Assembly (NCBI GenBank): GCA_009873655.1
Contig: WAIB01000012.1
Span: forward strand, 1 to 60,886
DNA: 60,886 nt
Direction: 5' to 3'
Source of the DNA: Nitrospinota bacterium
GTDB lineage: Bacteria > Nitrospinota > Nitrospinia > Nitrospinales > VA-1
Below, one piece after another: positions 8,349 through 15,956 of the stretch. The number at the start of each line of letters is the position of its first letter. The stretch's first letter is position 1. A model generated the notes under the pieces. The model was not told the DNA's origin, did not search any database, and saw only the letters and a list, made by a program, of their open reading frames with translations. The translations under genes were made by a program, and so were the position numbers.

Positions 8349-8738
8349 TCAATCCTCCCACATACCTACTATTCCATTTAAAGAAACAATTCCTGTTACA
8401 ACATTATTTTCTATTACCATGGCGTAGGAAACATTGAAATTGGTCAGGAACCGGGCAGCAAATGGAATGGGCATATCAAAATTAACCGATAAAACTGGTT
8501 TGGACATGATTTCGTAAACATGGGCTTCATGAAGTTTTCTTCGATTAGCGATTACCTTACGGGCTATATCCTTTAGTGTCATAATTCCGTAGACATCCGT
8601 GTCATCCCGGGGCTCCACCAATACCGCATTAATATTTTTGCCCCGCATCATATTGAGCGCATCAGAAACTTTCATCACTCCATCAACCTTAGTGAAGTTG
8701 GACATCATAACATCACCCACTCTTTTAGTTTCTGCCAT
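8349..8738 (-). CDS. CBS-domain pair protein of the DUF1538/P-II block
   Basis: A 129-residue protein made of two CBS domains, modules that usually bind AMP, ATP or S-adenosyl ligands and gate a partner protein. The first domain runs from VGDVMMSNFTKVDGVMKVSD through GIMTLKDIARKVI. The second runs from VYEIMSKPVLSVNFDMPIPF to GIVSLNGIVGMWED. There is no membrane segment. It is last in a minus-strand group with a P-II-like protein and two DUF1538 membrane proteins, separated by short gaps, so it may report nucleotide status to the transporter-like proteins (inference). A related but frameshifted CBS gene lies 1.2 kb away at 6787. Confidence 0.85.
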   Translation of the reverse strand: MAETKRVGDVMMSNFTKVDGVMKVSDALNMMRGKNINAVLVEPRDDTDVYGIMTLKDIARKVIANRRKLHEAHVYEIMSKPVLSVNFDMPIPFAARFLTNFNVSYAMVIENNVVTGIVSLNGIVGMWED

Positions 8739-8760
8739 TCCTTTCTCCTGTTTCCTTTAT

Positions 8761-9108
8761 TTAAAAGTAATGTTCTTTTGCATCTTTTTCCATTGACGGC
8801 ATTTGGCTTTCCAGACCTATAGCACGGTCGACATTCAGGGAGAAGGTGATTCCATTGCCTTGTTCGTTCAACTGACCGGATTCATATATTGCATCCATAA
8901 TGTCATCTGCCATAAAATCCTCAACCAAAAAGAGCAGCATATCTTTCTGGGCTTCCATTGAAAGACCTAAAAACGATTTCTGGGAATGAATGCCTTCTCC
9001 ACGGGCATTTAGAATGGTAACTCCCGTTGCTCCTGCGGCTTTTGCAGCTTCGATAACATCGTCTTGATATTGATCATTTACAAGAGCTAAAACTACTTTA
9101 AAACGCAT
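8761..9108 (-). CDS. P-II-like signalling protein
   Basis: A 115-residue protein with the ferredoxin-like fold pattern of GlnB/GlnK proteins: a beta strand at the start (FKVVLALVND), a helix (DDVIEAAKAAGATGVTIL) and the segment ARGEG at the T-loop position. A second half follows (DMLLFLVEDFMADDIMDAIYE, then GNGITFSLNVDRAIGL). The canonical T-loop uridylylation motif around Tyr51 is absent, so regulation would be by ligand binding rather than uridylylation. It lies four bases from a DUF1538 gene, and P-II-like proteins are known to accompany DUF1538 proteins, as GlnK accompanies AmtB. What it senses is unknown. Confidence 0.8.
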   Translation of the reverse strand: MRFKVVLALVNDQYQDDVIEAAKAAGATGVTILNARGEGIHSQKSFLGLSMEAQKDMLLFLVEDFMADDIMDAIYESGQLNEQGNGITFSLNVDRAIGLESQMPSMEKDAKEHYF

Positions 9109-9111
9109 AAG

Positions 9112-9930
9112 TTAATTTCTCCTAAGAAATTTTTTTTCCCGTTTACGTTTGGTTAGGATTTCGGTGATCATAGCATAGGCCATTACGCTTATCATAGGGA
9201 AAAGGGAGGCGAATGCTATTAACCCAAACCCATCGATCAAGGGTGAACGTCCGGGAACATTAGAGGCCAACCCTATGCCCAACGCAGCGATAAGGGGTAC
9301 GGTAACCGTTGAGGTTGTCACTCCTCCTGAGTCATAGGCCAAGGGTATGATCATTTTGGGTGAGAAATAAGTTTGTACTAATAAGAATGCGTATCCGCAA
9401 GCAATATAGTAATGGAGAGGATCTCCAGTAACAATACGATAAACTCCAAGGGCTACACCAACCGCAACCCCCAGGGCTACCGAAATCCTAAGACCCCATG
9501 CAGAAATAGCACCCGTTGTAATTTCTTTGGCTTTCAATGCGACTGCAATAAGGGCGGGTTCAGCCAGTGTTGTGGAAAACCCAATTAGAAACGCGAATAC
9601 ATAGGTCCAAAAATAAATAGTGGGATCTATTGACGTTGAGTTTTTAATCGACTCAATTACTTTTTTATCCCCGGAGGTCAGAAAATTCAAATCCGTCAAT
9701 TGATTTGCCATTTGCGTTCCAATTGGAAAAATGCATTTCTCAAGCCCCACGATGAAAATACTCAATCCCACCACAACCAAAAGAAGTCCAAAAAGGATAT
9801 GGCCCAGGTTCGGGACTTTTTTCCGGATAGCCACCGCTTGAAAAAACCCCAATACCAAGATGATGGGAAGAATATCTATAAACGTCCCTCCTAGAGCTTC
9901 AATGATGGCTTCTATAAAACTGGTTTCCAT
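9112..9930 (-). CDS. DUF1538 family membrane protein (second subunit)
   Basis: A 272-residue integral membrane protein with about seven hydrophobic helices, belonging to DUF1538. Typical features are the N-terminal LPIILVLGFFQAVAIRKKVPN, the inner motif GFSTTLAEPALIAVALKA (about residues 117-134) and the YDSGGVTTSTVTVPLI block (about 199-214). The last two motifs are repeated in the adjacent paralogue, implying a tandem or heteromeric transporter-like membrane unit. It ends in a basic tail (TKRKREKKFLRRN). A P-II-like gene follows four bases later. Substrate and activity are not established for the family. Confidence 0.85.
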   Translation of the reverse strand: METSFIEAIIEALGGTFIDILPIILVLGFFQAVAIRKKVPNLGHILFGLLLVVVGLSIFIVGLEKCIFPIGTQMANQLTDLNFLTSGDKKVIESIKNSTSIDPTIYFWTYVFAFLIGFSTTLAEPALIAVALKAKEITTGAISAWGLRISVALGVAVGVALGVYRIVTGDPLHYYIACGYAFLLVQTYFSPKMIIPLAYDSGGVTTSTVTVPLIAALGIGLASNVPGRSPLIDGFGLIAFASLFPMISVMAYAMITEILTKRKREKKFLRRN

Positions 9931-9932
9931 AA

Positions 9933-10718
9933 TTAAAAGTTCAAGCCATAAACAAAAATCCCATAGGCCAATACAAAAATGATCGGGTTCAAACTCGCCA
10001 GCGCAATCAATCCAAAACCATCAAGGATGGGGTTCCTGCCTCGTATTGCAGTTGCCAGACCCACTCCCAGTGCCGCCACCAGGGGAACGGTTATGGTTGA
10101 TGTGGTGATACCCCCTGAGTCATAGGCAATACCAATGATTTGTGGAGGCGCGAAAAATGTTGTGATTACGATAAGGGCATAACCTCCTATGATGAACCAT
10201 ATAAGGGGCCATCCTTTTATGATTCGCAAAACACCCATGGCGATAGCCATTCCAACTGAGAAGGCAACCGTAAACCTGAGGCCCAAAACAAATGAGCCGA
10301 TCGATTCCTCATTATCTTTAATCGCACCGGCTCCGGCAGCAAGCCCGCCTGCTTTTCCCGCTACCACTGTCAATGCTGGCTCGGCTATAGTGGTGGAAAA
10401 ACCAAGGGCGAATCCAAAAAAAATGATCCAAAGGGCATTACCCTTGATGGCAAATTCATTGGCCATTTTTTCCCCAATGGGAAATAGGGCGCTATCAAGT
10501 CCGAGAATGAAAACGAACAACCCAAAGACAACAAGTAAAACGCCCAATAAAACCTGGTCTAAATTAGGGAAAGGTTTTTGGATAATGATGATTTGAAAAA
10601 AGGCGATGACCAGGATGATGGGAAACACATCCATGAAAGCGGAAAAAATCTTTTGAGCGAGAGCTTTTGCTATAGCCACCGGGAATATTTGGTCCGTGGA
10701 GTGTTGGCCGCAGGCCAA
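9933..10718 (-). CDS. DUF1538 family membrane protein (first subunit)
   Basis: A 261-residue paralogue of the neighbouring DUF1538 protein, with the same layout: FPIILVIAFFQIIIIQKPFPN near the N-terminus, GFSTTIAEPALTVVAGKAGG (about residues 107-126) and YDSGGITTSTITVPLVAALG (about 202-221). The conserved acidic EPAL and serine/threonine-rich GGxTTST motifs sit in hydrophobic surroundings and could line a permeation path (inference). The predicted start is TTG at 10718 with a weak ribosome-binding site; an internal ATG about 28 codons on is an alternative. It is the first gene of the minus-strand block DUF1538-DUF1538-P-II-CBS. Confidence 0.83.
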   Translation of the reverse strand: MACGQHSTDQIFPVAIAKALAQKIFSAFMDVFPIILVIAFFQIIIIQKPFPNLDQVLLGVLLVVFGLFVFILGLDSALFPIGEKMANEFAIKGNALWIIFFGFALGFSTTIAEPALTVVAGKAGGLAAGAGAIKDNEESIGSFVLGLRFTVAFSVGMAIAMGVLRIIKGWPLIWFIIGGYALIVITTFFAPPQIIGIAYDSGGITTSTITVPLVAALGVGLATAIRGRNPILDGFGLIALASLNPIIFVLAYGIFVYGLNF

Positions 10719-10875
10719 GTTAAAAGATATTTAATGTCTTTTATTTAAAGCTGTTTTGCCAGGAGGTAAATTACAAACAAGGATAGTATAGCGGATAATA
10801 GTTAAAAAATCAGTTATTATGTTCTAATTATTTAGACGGTCAAAAAATTAATGAATTTAAGAAGGCAATTTAATT

Positions 10876-11418
10876 ATGAGCTCGGACGAATTGAATCAGG
10901 ACGAAATTGACCAGAACACAAAGAATAAAGAAATGCTTTTGGATATTTTCTTCAATACAAAAGGAAACATTGATGACATTAATGCTGAAATCGACAGGCG
11001 GTTGTTTGGAAAACAAATAAGAAGTATTACCCTTTTTGAAAAATATATCCGGGCCCGACTAACTCTAAACCCCAAAGTTTTAAATCTGGAGGGGCAGGAG
11101 ATCACACCTGTTGAGGCCGCTTATTTAAGCCAGTATCCCGGACTTGAAAACGTAGAAAAACTGGATTTAAGAAAAAACAGACTGGGTGATGAAGGGCTGG
11201 AAGTCTTACTTAATTCTGAAAAAATTAAAAATGTGAGAGATCTGGATCTCAGGAACAATCAAATTACCCGACAGGGGATGCTTCTATTATCTGAAACCAG
11301 GAACCTGTTGAATTTGGAAAGTCTTGATTTGCGAGTCAATAAGTTAGGGAAAAGGTGGGAAGAAAAACTTAGGGAAAAAGGTCATTTCCCCAAGTTATCC
11401 CAATTGAGGATAGCCTGA
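10876..11418 (+). CDS. Leucine-rich-repeat protein
   Basis: A 180-residue soluble protein. After an acidic N-terminal helix region it has at least three leucine-rich repeats of the ribonuclease-inhibitor type: VEKLDLRKNRLGDEGLEVL (about residues 94-112), VRDLDLRNNQITRQGMLLL (about 119-137) and LESLDLRVNKLG (about 145-156). Such repeats form a curved protein-binding surface. There is no signal peptide, so a cytoplasmic binding partner is expected. It lies alone between the DUF1538 block and the flagellin locus on the opposite strand. A weak ribosome-binding site (AAGG) precedes the ATG. Function unknown. Confidence 0.75.
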   Translation: MSSDELNQDEIDQNTKNKEMLLDIFFNTKGNIDDINAEIDRRLFGKQIRSITLFEKYIRARLTLNPKVLNLEGQEITPVEAAYLSQYPGLENVEKLDLRKNRLGDEGLEVLLNSEKIKNVRDLDLRNNQITRQGMLLLSETRNLLNLESLDLRVNKLGKRWEEKLREKGHFPKLSQLRIA

Positions 11419-11455
11419 CAAGGGCCAGGCCTACTCCTAATTGGGTTAATGAAAC

Positions 11456-11767
11456 TTACAGGACCAGATGATTTTTATTGTCACGGATTTTCTGAACGAT
11501 TTTATCCGCGATTTCATCCGCCTTGATCGAATAATTGCCATCTCGTAGAACATTGCGAAATTTATTCACCAGATCATGGCGAATTTCGCCTGTTACATTT
11601 TTTGACTCTTTTGAAACGGCCTGATTCTTAGAAGTTTCTGAAAGGGTTACCCGGTCTGCCGAGCTTTCCGAGTATTTAGAACTCTTATCCGAGTTCTTGA
11701 TACTTTTGGGGTCACCTTTGACCGTATTTCCCCTTCCTAACTTAATTGTCGGTTCTAGTTTATTCAT
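11456..11767 (-). CDS. flgM: FlgM-like anti-sigma-28 factor
   Basis: A 103-residue protein with a polar, disordered, Ser/Lys-rich N-terminal half and a C-terminal FlgM domain: IRHDLVNKFRNVLRDGNYSI, then KADEIADKIVQKI (about residues 62-95). FlgM binds the flagellar sigma factor FliA and is exported through the completed hook, releasing late-gene transcription. It starts three bases after the flagellin stop on the same strand, so flagellin and its own anti-sigma regulator are probably made from one message. The length is normal for the family. Confidence 0.82.
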   Translation of the reverse strand: MNKLEPTIKLGRGNTVKGDPKSIKNSDKSSKYSESSADRVTLSETSKNQAVSKESKNVTGEIRHDLVNKFRNVLRDGNYSIKADEIADKIVQKIRDNKNHLVL

Positions 11768-11770
11768 AAC

Positions 11771-12628
11771 TTATTGGAGCAACAGGAGTACTCCCTCGGG
11801 TATTAAATTTGCCTGTCCTACCATAGCGGCAGAAGTTTGTACTAACAAAAGCTGTTTTGTTAAATCGGTTACTTCCTCGGCCACATCGGCATCCTTAATG
11901 GAAGATGCGGCGGCTTGGAGGTTTTCAATATTTACTCCTAAATTTTGAATCGCCCGGGTCAACCGGTTTTGAATCGCCCCTACACGCGCCCTGGCAGCGC
12001 TTAATTTGTCAACCGCTTCCTGAAGGGTTACCAATGCTTCTCTGGCACCTTGCTGTGTGCTTATATCTACATCTGCGATACCTAAACCGGTGGTTGAGGT
12101 AGCTGCCAGATTCAGGGTTTCATTTAAATTGATACGGTTTTCGTTTCGGGAGTCTAAACCCATATGGATGACTACATCTTCGCCAGGAGAACCCGCCTCC
12201 AACGAACCATCCAGAAGTTTTTGTCCCGAAAACTCATTAGTATTGGTTATTCGGTTTATTTCCTGCTTTAGGGCTTCAAATTCAAGTTGCAGGGTTTGTC
12301 TTTCTGAGTTGCCTATTGTCCCTGTTACAGCCTGTGAAGCCAGTTCTCTCGAACGAATGAGAATTTCTGCCACAACCGTCAATCCACCTTCTGCAACGTT
12401 ATTGATTAGGGAAAGTCCGTCCTGCAGATTCCTTAAGCCTTGGCGTAATGCACGCGCATCGGACTGCAAAGACTCGGAAATAGCAAGACTGGCTCCATCA
12501 TCAGAGCTGTTCTGCACACGCTCTCCTGAAGCAACCTTTCCTATGGCTTTTCCGAGGCTGACGTTGTTCTTGTCCAACCGGTTTTGGGCAATTTGTGAGT
12601 TAAGATTGTTGAAGATTCTGAGTGGCAT
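11771..12628 (-). CDS. fliC: Flagellin
   Basis: A 285-residue flagellin. The N-terminal D0/D1 helices (LNSQIAQNRLDKNNVSLGKA, GERVQNSSDDGASLAISESL, LRNLQDGLSLINNVAEGGL) and the C-terminal D0/D1 helices (AREALVTLQEAVDKLSAARA, VGAIQNRLTRAIQNL, SSIKDADVAEEVTDL) are well conserved. The variable central domain is very short, about 60 residues, so this is a small, minimal-type flagellin. It would polymerise outside the cell after export by the flagellar type III apparatus. A strong ribosome-binding site (AAGGAGG) precedes the ATG. flgM follows, and a sigma28-like promoter candidate lies about 120 bases upstream. Confidence 0.95.
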   Translation of the reverse strand: MPLRIFNNLNSQIAQNRLDKNNVSLGKAIGKVASGERVQNSSDDGASLAISESLQSDARALRQGLRNLQDGLSLINNVAEGGLTVVAEILIRSRELASQAVTGTIGNSERQTLQLEFEALKQEINRITNTNEFSGQKLLDGSLEAGSPGEDVVIHMGLDSRNENRINLNETLNLAATSTTGLGIADVDISTQQGAREALVTLQEAVDKLSAARARVGAIQNRLTRAIQNLGVNIENLQAAASSIKDADVAEEVTDLTKQLLLVQTSAAMVGQANLIPEGVLLLLQ

Positions 12629-12678
12629 TCCATTTCCTCCTTGAAAGTGGAATTTATAAAAGTTGATTGGTTATCCAT
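12541..12678 (-). other. Possible 45-codon leader ORF overlapping the flagellin start
   Basis: In the flagellin leader an ATG at 12678 has a very good ribosome-binding site (GGAGG, seven bases away). It opens an ORF beginning MDNQSTFINSTF. The ORF is in a different frame from flagellin, crosses the flagellin ATG and ends at TAG 12541-12543, an overlap of 88 bases. It may be a regulatory leader ORF or a chance ORF. Confidence 0.25.
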
Positions 12679-12747
12679 AAAGAAACCTCCAAGTTTCAAT
12701 AAGTTATGGGCCAATCTCGGTCGCGGCCTCCAAGCCGCCTTAATTTA

Positions 12748-12774
12748 GTTACGGCTCAAATGACGGATTCTTGA
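12748..12774 (-). promoter_or_regulatory. Sigma28-like promoter candidate for flagellin, within an inverted repeat
   Basis: On the minus strand TCAA (12774-12771), 15 bases and GCCGTAAC (12755-12748) resemble the FliA consensus TAAA-N15-GCCGATAA. The same segment holds the inverted repeat GCTCAA...TTGAGC, which could be an operator. By-eye assignment. Confidence 0.4.
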
Positions 12775-12867
12775 GCTAAAATATGAAATCAATTTAAAAA
12801 TCAACCAAATATGAACAAAATAAGGAATAATATAAGGGTATTAATAATTTTCTGCGGATGAGAACAA

Positions 12868-13080
12868 ATGAAGCAAAAATCAGTAAAAGTAGAAGGGATG
12901 ACCTGCCAGCATTGCGTCCAGACCATCACGGAGGCGCTGAAGAAAATTCCAGGTTTAGATTCGGTAGTTGTGGACCTGGATAAAAAAGAAGTCGATGTAA
13001 AGTTTGATGAAAATGAAACCAGCCTTCAGGAAATAACCGGTAAAATTGTTGAGGTAGGGTTTGAACTCCAAAAAAATTAA
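12868..13080 (+). CDS. CopZ-like heavy-metal-associated domain protein
   Basis: A 70-residue stand-alone heavy-metal-associated (HMA) domain, the size of copper chaperones such as CopZ. The metal-binding motif GMTCQHC lies at residues 10-16, with the family's GxTCxxC cysteines both present. The remaining sequence follows the beta-alpha-beta-beta-alpha-beta pattern (AEG-like turn, then VDLDKKEVDVKFDEN and IVEVGFEL). It would carry Cu(I), or possibly another soft metal, in the cytoplasm to a P-type ATPase. No such ATPase or copper regulator is nearby, so metal identity is inferred only from the family. Confidence 0.87.
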   Translation: MKQKSVKVEGMTCQHCVQTITEALKKIPGLDSVVVDLDKKEVDVKFDENETSLQEITGKIVEVGFELQKN

Positions 13081-13091
13081 GAAACAATCTA

Positions 13092-14252
13092 TCAGGAAAC
13101 CAGTTTCCCGACAGTAATTTCCAGTTCTTTTTCTTTTCCTTCTCTAAAAACTTTTACCATAACAACACTTCCGGTTTCCGTATTGGCGACCATTTTTTGA
13201 AATAACTTTGAGTCAGAAACCGGTTTGCCATCGAATTGAAAAATGATATCCCCGCGTTTAATACCTCCCAGTTGAGCCGGGGTTTTATTGTCTACGCTAT
13301 TAACCAGTACCCCATCTGTACTTTCAAATTTCAGGGTACTTGCCAGTTCGGGAGTTAAATTTTGAATGCCGACACCCAGCCAGCCCCTAGCCACGGTTCC
13401 ATTCTTAACAAGCTGATTGGCAATTTTTAAGGCGTTTTCTATGGGAATTGCGAACCCAACCCCGGACCCTATAGCGGCAACACCGGTATTCACGCCGATA
13501 ATATTCCCGTCCAGATTAATCAAGGGTCCCCCGCTGTTTCCAGGGTTGATGGATGCGTCTGTCTGAATGAAACTCTCGAATTGCGTTATGCCCAGATCGG
13601 TTCTTCCTTTTCCACTGATAATTCCAACCGTAACCGTTCCTTCAAGCCCGTAGGGGTTTCCAATAGCCATCACCCATTCACCCACCTGTAGATTTGCGGA
13701 TTGACCGAATTGAGCCTCCGACAAGCTTCTCAAACTGGATATTTTCAGGACCGCTAAATCCGTTTTGGAATCATGACCCAGGATTTTTCCAAAATATTCC
13801 CTTCCGTTTGAAAGTTTGACCAGGATTCTATCCAGCCCCTCAATCACATGGTAATTGGTCAAAATGTATCCATCCGAATCTAATACAATTCCGGAACCCA
13901 CACTTTCCACCATATATTTTCGACCTCGAAAGTTTTCTGACAACCACGCCTTAATTCTAAAAAACCATGACATTGAATGTTGCGGGTCGATATCGTACCA
14001 GGAAGATTCTTGAACGACTTCCTTTACTTTATTGATGCTGACTACCGAGGGTTTCAGCGCCTTTGCATTTCGAACAAAAGCCTCTTGCAGTTTTAAGAGG
14101 CCTTGATAATCATTACTCAATTCGCTTTGGGTGGAGACCGACTTGACCGGGGAGGGAGGGGTATAAGAAAAATGGGTCTTGGAATTTACAAACGTAAATA
14201 GAAAAAGCAAAAAGGTGAAAACCGCAATTAAAAAATTGTTATTTTTAGGCAT
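13092..14252 (-). CDS. DegP/DegQ-family serine protease with one PDZ domain
   Basis: A 386-residue protein with an N-terminal hydrophobic anchor/signal segment (NFLIAVFTFLLFLFTFV, residues 6-22). A trypsin-like protease domain follows: catalytic His in LTNYHVIEG (about 133), Asp in DSKTDLAVLKI (about 164) and Ser in NPGNSGGPL (about 241). A single C-terminal PDZ domain carries GWLGVGIQNLTPELA and GGIKRGDIIFQFDG. One PDZ plus a membrane anchor fits a DegS/HtrA-like envelope protease rather than two-PDZ DegP. Its start overlaps the end of the UbiE/MenG gene by eight bases, so the two are translationally coupled. It converges with the copZ-like gene. Confidence 0.92.
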   Translation of the reverse strand: MPKNNNFLIAVFTFLLFLFTFVNSKTHFSYTPPSPVKSVSTQSELSNDYQGLLKLQEAFVRNAKALKPSVVSINKVKEVVQESSWYDIDPQHSMSWFFRIKAWLSENFRGRKYMVESVGSGIVLDSDGYILTNYHVIEGLDRILVKLSNGREYFGKILGHDSKTDLAVLKISSLRSLSEAQFGQSANLQVGEWVMAIGNPYGLEGTVTVGIISGKGRTDLGITQFESFIQTDASINPGNSGGPLINLDGNIIGVNTGVAAIGSGVGFAIPIENALKIANQLVKNGTVARGWLGVGIQNLTPELASTLKFESTDGVLVNSVDNKTPAQLGGIKRGDIIFQFDGKPVSDSKLFQKMVANTETGSVVMVKVFREGKEKELEITVGKLVS

Positions 14253-14991
14253 TTTTTATGCCTGTGTAGAGGGTAACAATACCTAAGGTCAGAGGCTTGA
14301 AAGAAACACTTTTGAAACCGGAACATTCAAGGATTTCATTGAATGCCTCACCTTGGGGAAAATTTGCAACTGACGCGGGCAGATAGGAATAAGCGCTTTT
14401 ATGCCCTGAGATGATGCGTCCCAGCAATGGCAGTATTTTTTCAAAATATAACCGATAGAGTCTATTCAGTAATCCCTTTTTAGGAAATGAAAATTCCAGA
14501 ACCACAATCTTTCCATTGGGTTTCAAAATTCGATACATTTCTCGGAGTCCCTGCTTGGCATCTAAAAAATTCCTCACCCCAAACGCGGTTATAGCTCCGT
14601 CAAATGTGTGGTCCTTCAAGGGTATATTTTCCGCCGCGCCGGGTATCAACTTGATTCCCTTTCCAAAATGATTAGTGGAAATTTTCTTGTGACCCAGCTT
14701 TAACATGGAAATACTGAAATCCATGCCAACGATTTGCGATGGTTTAGGATGCCTTTTCGCGATTTCCAATGCGATATCCGCCGTACCTGTTGCCACGTCT
14801 AAATATTTCTTGTTTTCAACCGATTCAAATTCCCGGACGGCCGCCTTTCGCCAATGCCGGTCATAACCGATGCTTAATAGACGATTGAGCAAATCGTACC
14901 TTGGGGCAACGGCATTGAACATAGCCTGAATAGGGTTGGTTCCATTTACAGGCAATTCTGATTTTTCTATGGCCAGCACTCTATTATCCAA
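14245..14991 (-). CDS. ubiE: UbiE/MenG demethylquinone methyltransferase
   Basis: A 248-residue class I SAM-dependent methyltransferase with the UbiE/Coq5 signatures: FNAVAPRYDLLNRLLSIGYD (about residues 26-45), the SAM-binding strand KYLDVATGTADIALEIA (about 63-79) and the family motif GVRNFLDAKQGLREMYRILK (about 136-155). It C-methylates the quinone ring in menaquinone and/or ubiquinone synthesis at the inner face of the membrane. The co-pathway is not visible here, so MenG versus UbiE use is undecided. It is the first gene of a two-gene unit with the DegQ-like protease and is divergent from the PfpI-family gene. Confidence 0.92.
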   Translation of the reverse strand: MDNRVLAIEKSELPVNGTNPIQAMFNAVAPRYDLLNRLLSIGYDRHWRKAAVREFESVENKKYLDVATGTADIALEIAKRHPKPSQIVGMDFSISMLKLGHKKISTNHFGKGIKLIPGAAENIPLKDHTFDGAITAFGVRNFLDAKQGLREMYRILKPNGKIVVLEFSFPKKGLLNRLYRLYFEKILPLLGRIISGHKSAYSYLPASVANFPQGEAFNEILECSGFKSVSFKPLTLGIVTLYTGIKNA

Positions 14992-15099
14992 CCCATTGAA
15001 TCTTAATGTTTATGTTTACAAAAATATTAACACCTGTTGGAATATGGTACAAGGGAATGATTTTACAAATAATTGCAGATGTTCAATACGGAGAAGTTT

Positions 15100-15642
15100 A
15101 TGAAAACGGTCCTCGTGCCGATTGCGCCCGGGTTTGAAGAAATAGAAACGATCACGGTTGTCGATATATTAAGGAGGGCAGGGGCCAGAGTAACTCTAGC
15201 CGCAACCGTTCCAGGGGTATTGGAAGGATCCCGGGGAATTAAGGTGGAACCCGATGAGTTGCTGGATAACTTGGAGGAAAAAGAATTTGACCTGATTTGT
15301 CTTCCGGGGGGACAACCCGGAACCGATAACTTGAAAAAGGATGCAAGAATAGAAAAAATTCTAAAAAGAATGCAAAATCAGGATAAATACATTGCGGCCA
15401 TTTGCGCAGCTCCCACGGTGTTGCAAAAGGCGGGGATCCTAAAAGATAAGTCCATGACCTGCCACCCATCCGTTCAATCGGGATTTGACTCCTATGTTAA
15501 AGATAGGGTGGTGGTCGACGAAAAGGTAATCACGAGTCAAAGTCCCGGGACGGCCATGGAGTTTTCGCTGAAATTGGTGGAAATTCTCTTTGGGGCTGAC
15601 CGGCTGAAAAAGGTAAATGATGGTGTTTTAGCCCGAATTTGA
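15100..15642 (+). CDS. DJ-1/PfpI (YajL/ThiJ-like) family protein
   Basis: A 180-residue protein of the DJ-1/PfpI superfamily. The N-terminus VLVPIAPGFEEIETITVVDI carries the conserved Glu (about residue 15). The nucleophile-elbow cysteine lies in YIAAICAAPTVLQKAG (about residue 104). The C-terminal STSQSPGTAMEF-like block appears as ITSQSPGTAMEF. Relatives include the Escherichia coli chaperone/deglycase-type YajL. The ATG at 15100 is chosen because AGAAG-type purines precede it and the family begins there; an upstream TTG at 15073 would add nine residues of unlikely sequence. It is a single-gene unit, divergent from ubiE. Confidence 0.88.
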   Translation: MKTVLVPIAPGFEEIETITVVDILRRAGARVTLAATVPGVLEGSRGIKVEPDELLDNLEEKEFDLICLPGGQPGTDNLKKDARIEKILKRMQNQDKYIAAICAAPTVLQKAGILKDKSMTCHPSVQSGFDSYVKDRVVVDEKVITSQSPGTAMEFSLKLVEILFGADRLKKVNDGVLARI

Positions 15643-15735
15643 GGGTTTTAAAACAAATTTGAAACTTTTCAGCCGGTTTTGCATCGAAAACGGGCAATAA
15701 GGCATTTTTTGCTATCTGATATTGAAAGCATAATA

Positions 15736-15954
15736 ATGAATATTTCCCAAAGTCAGTTTTTAATCAATAAAAAACGCGTCAAACGGCGAATCAAGAAGAA
15801 AAAGGAAACGGAAGAGCGTTGCAACCATTGCAGTGGTGCTTTTAAAGGTTCCGTTGAAATGGAAAGCTGTCTCATGTGCGGGCGTGAAAAGGGGCATATC
15901 TGCGGAAATTGCATGCATGGGCCGGAAGACAAGATCATTCAGCAATCTGCCTGA
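15736..15954 (+). CDS. Small basic zinc-ribbon protein
   Basis: A 72-residue protein whose N-terminal half is strongly basic (KKRVKRRIKKKKE). Its C-terminal half holds three CxxC-type pairs: CNHC (about residue 30), CLMC (about 45) and CGNC (about 56), with an extra histidine. This suggests one or two zinc-ribbon knuckles on a nucleic-acid-binding protein (inference). The ATG at 15736 is preferred over a TTG at 15679 because it follows a purine-rich stretch and avoids an unrelated-looking extension. It ends two bases before the convergent PhzF gene. No family assigned. Confidence 0.55.
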   Translation: MNISQSQFLINKKRVKRRIKKKKETEERCNHCSGAFKGSVEMESCLMCGREKGHICGNCMHGPEDKIIQQSA

Positions 15955-15956
15955 AT

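Noticed and set aside
15073-15099. Upstream TTG start for the PfpI-family gene
   Set aside because: The ATG at 15100 has a ribosome-binding site and matches the family N-terminus; the extension does not.
15671-15695. Imperfect hairpin (CCGGTTTT/AAAACGGG) after the PfpI-family gene
   Set aside because: It contains a mismatch and has no adjacent T run, so terminator activity is doubtful.
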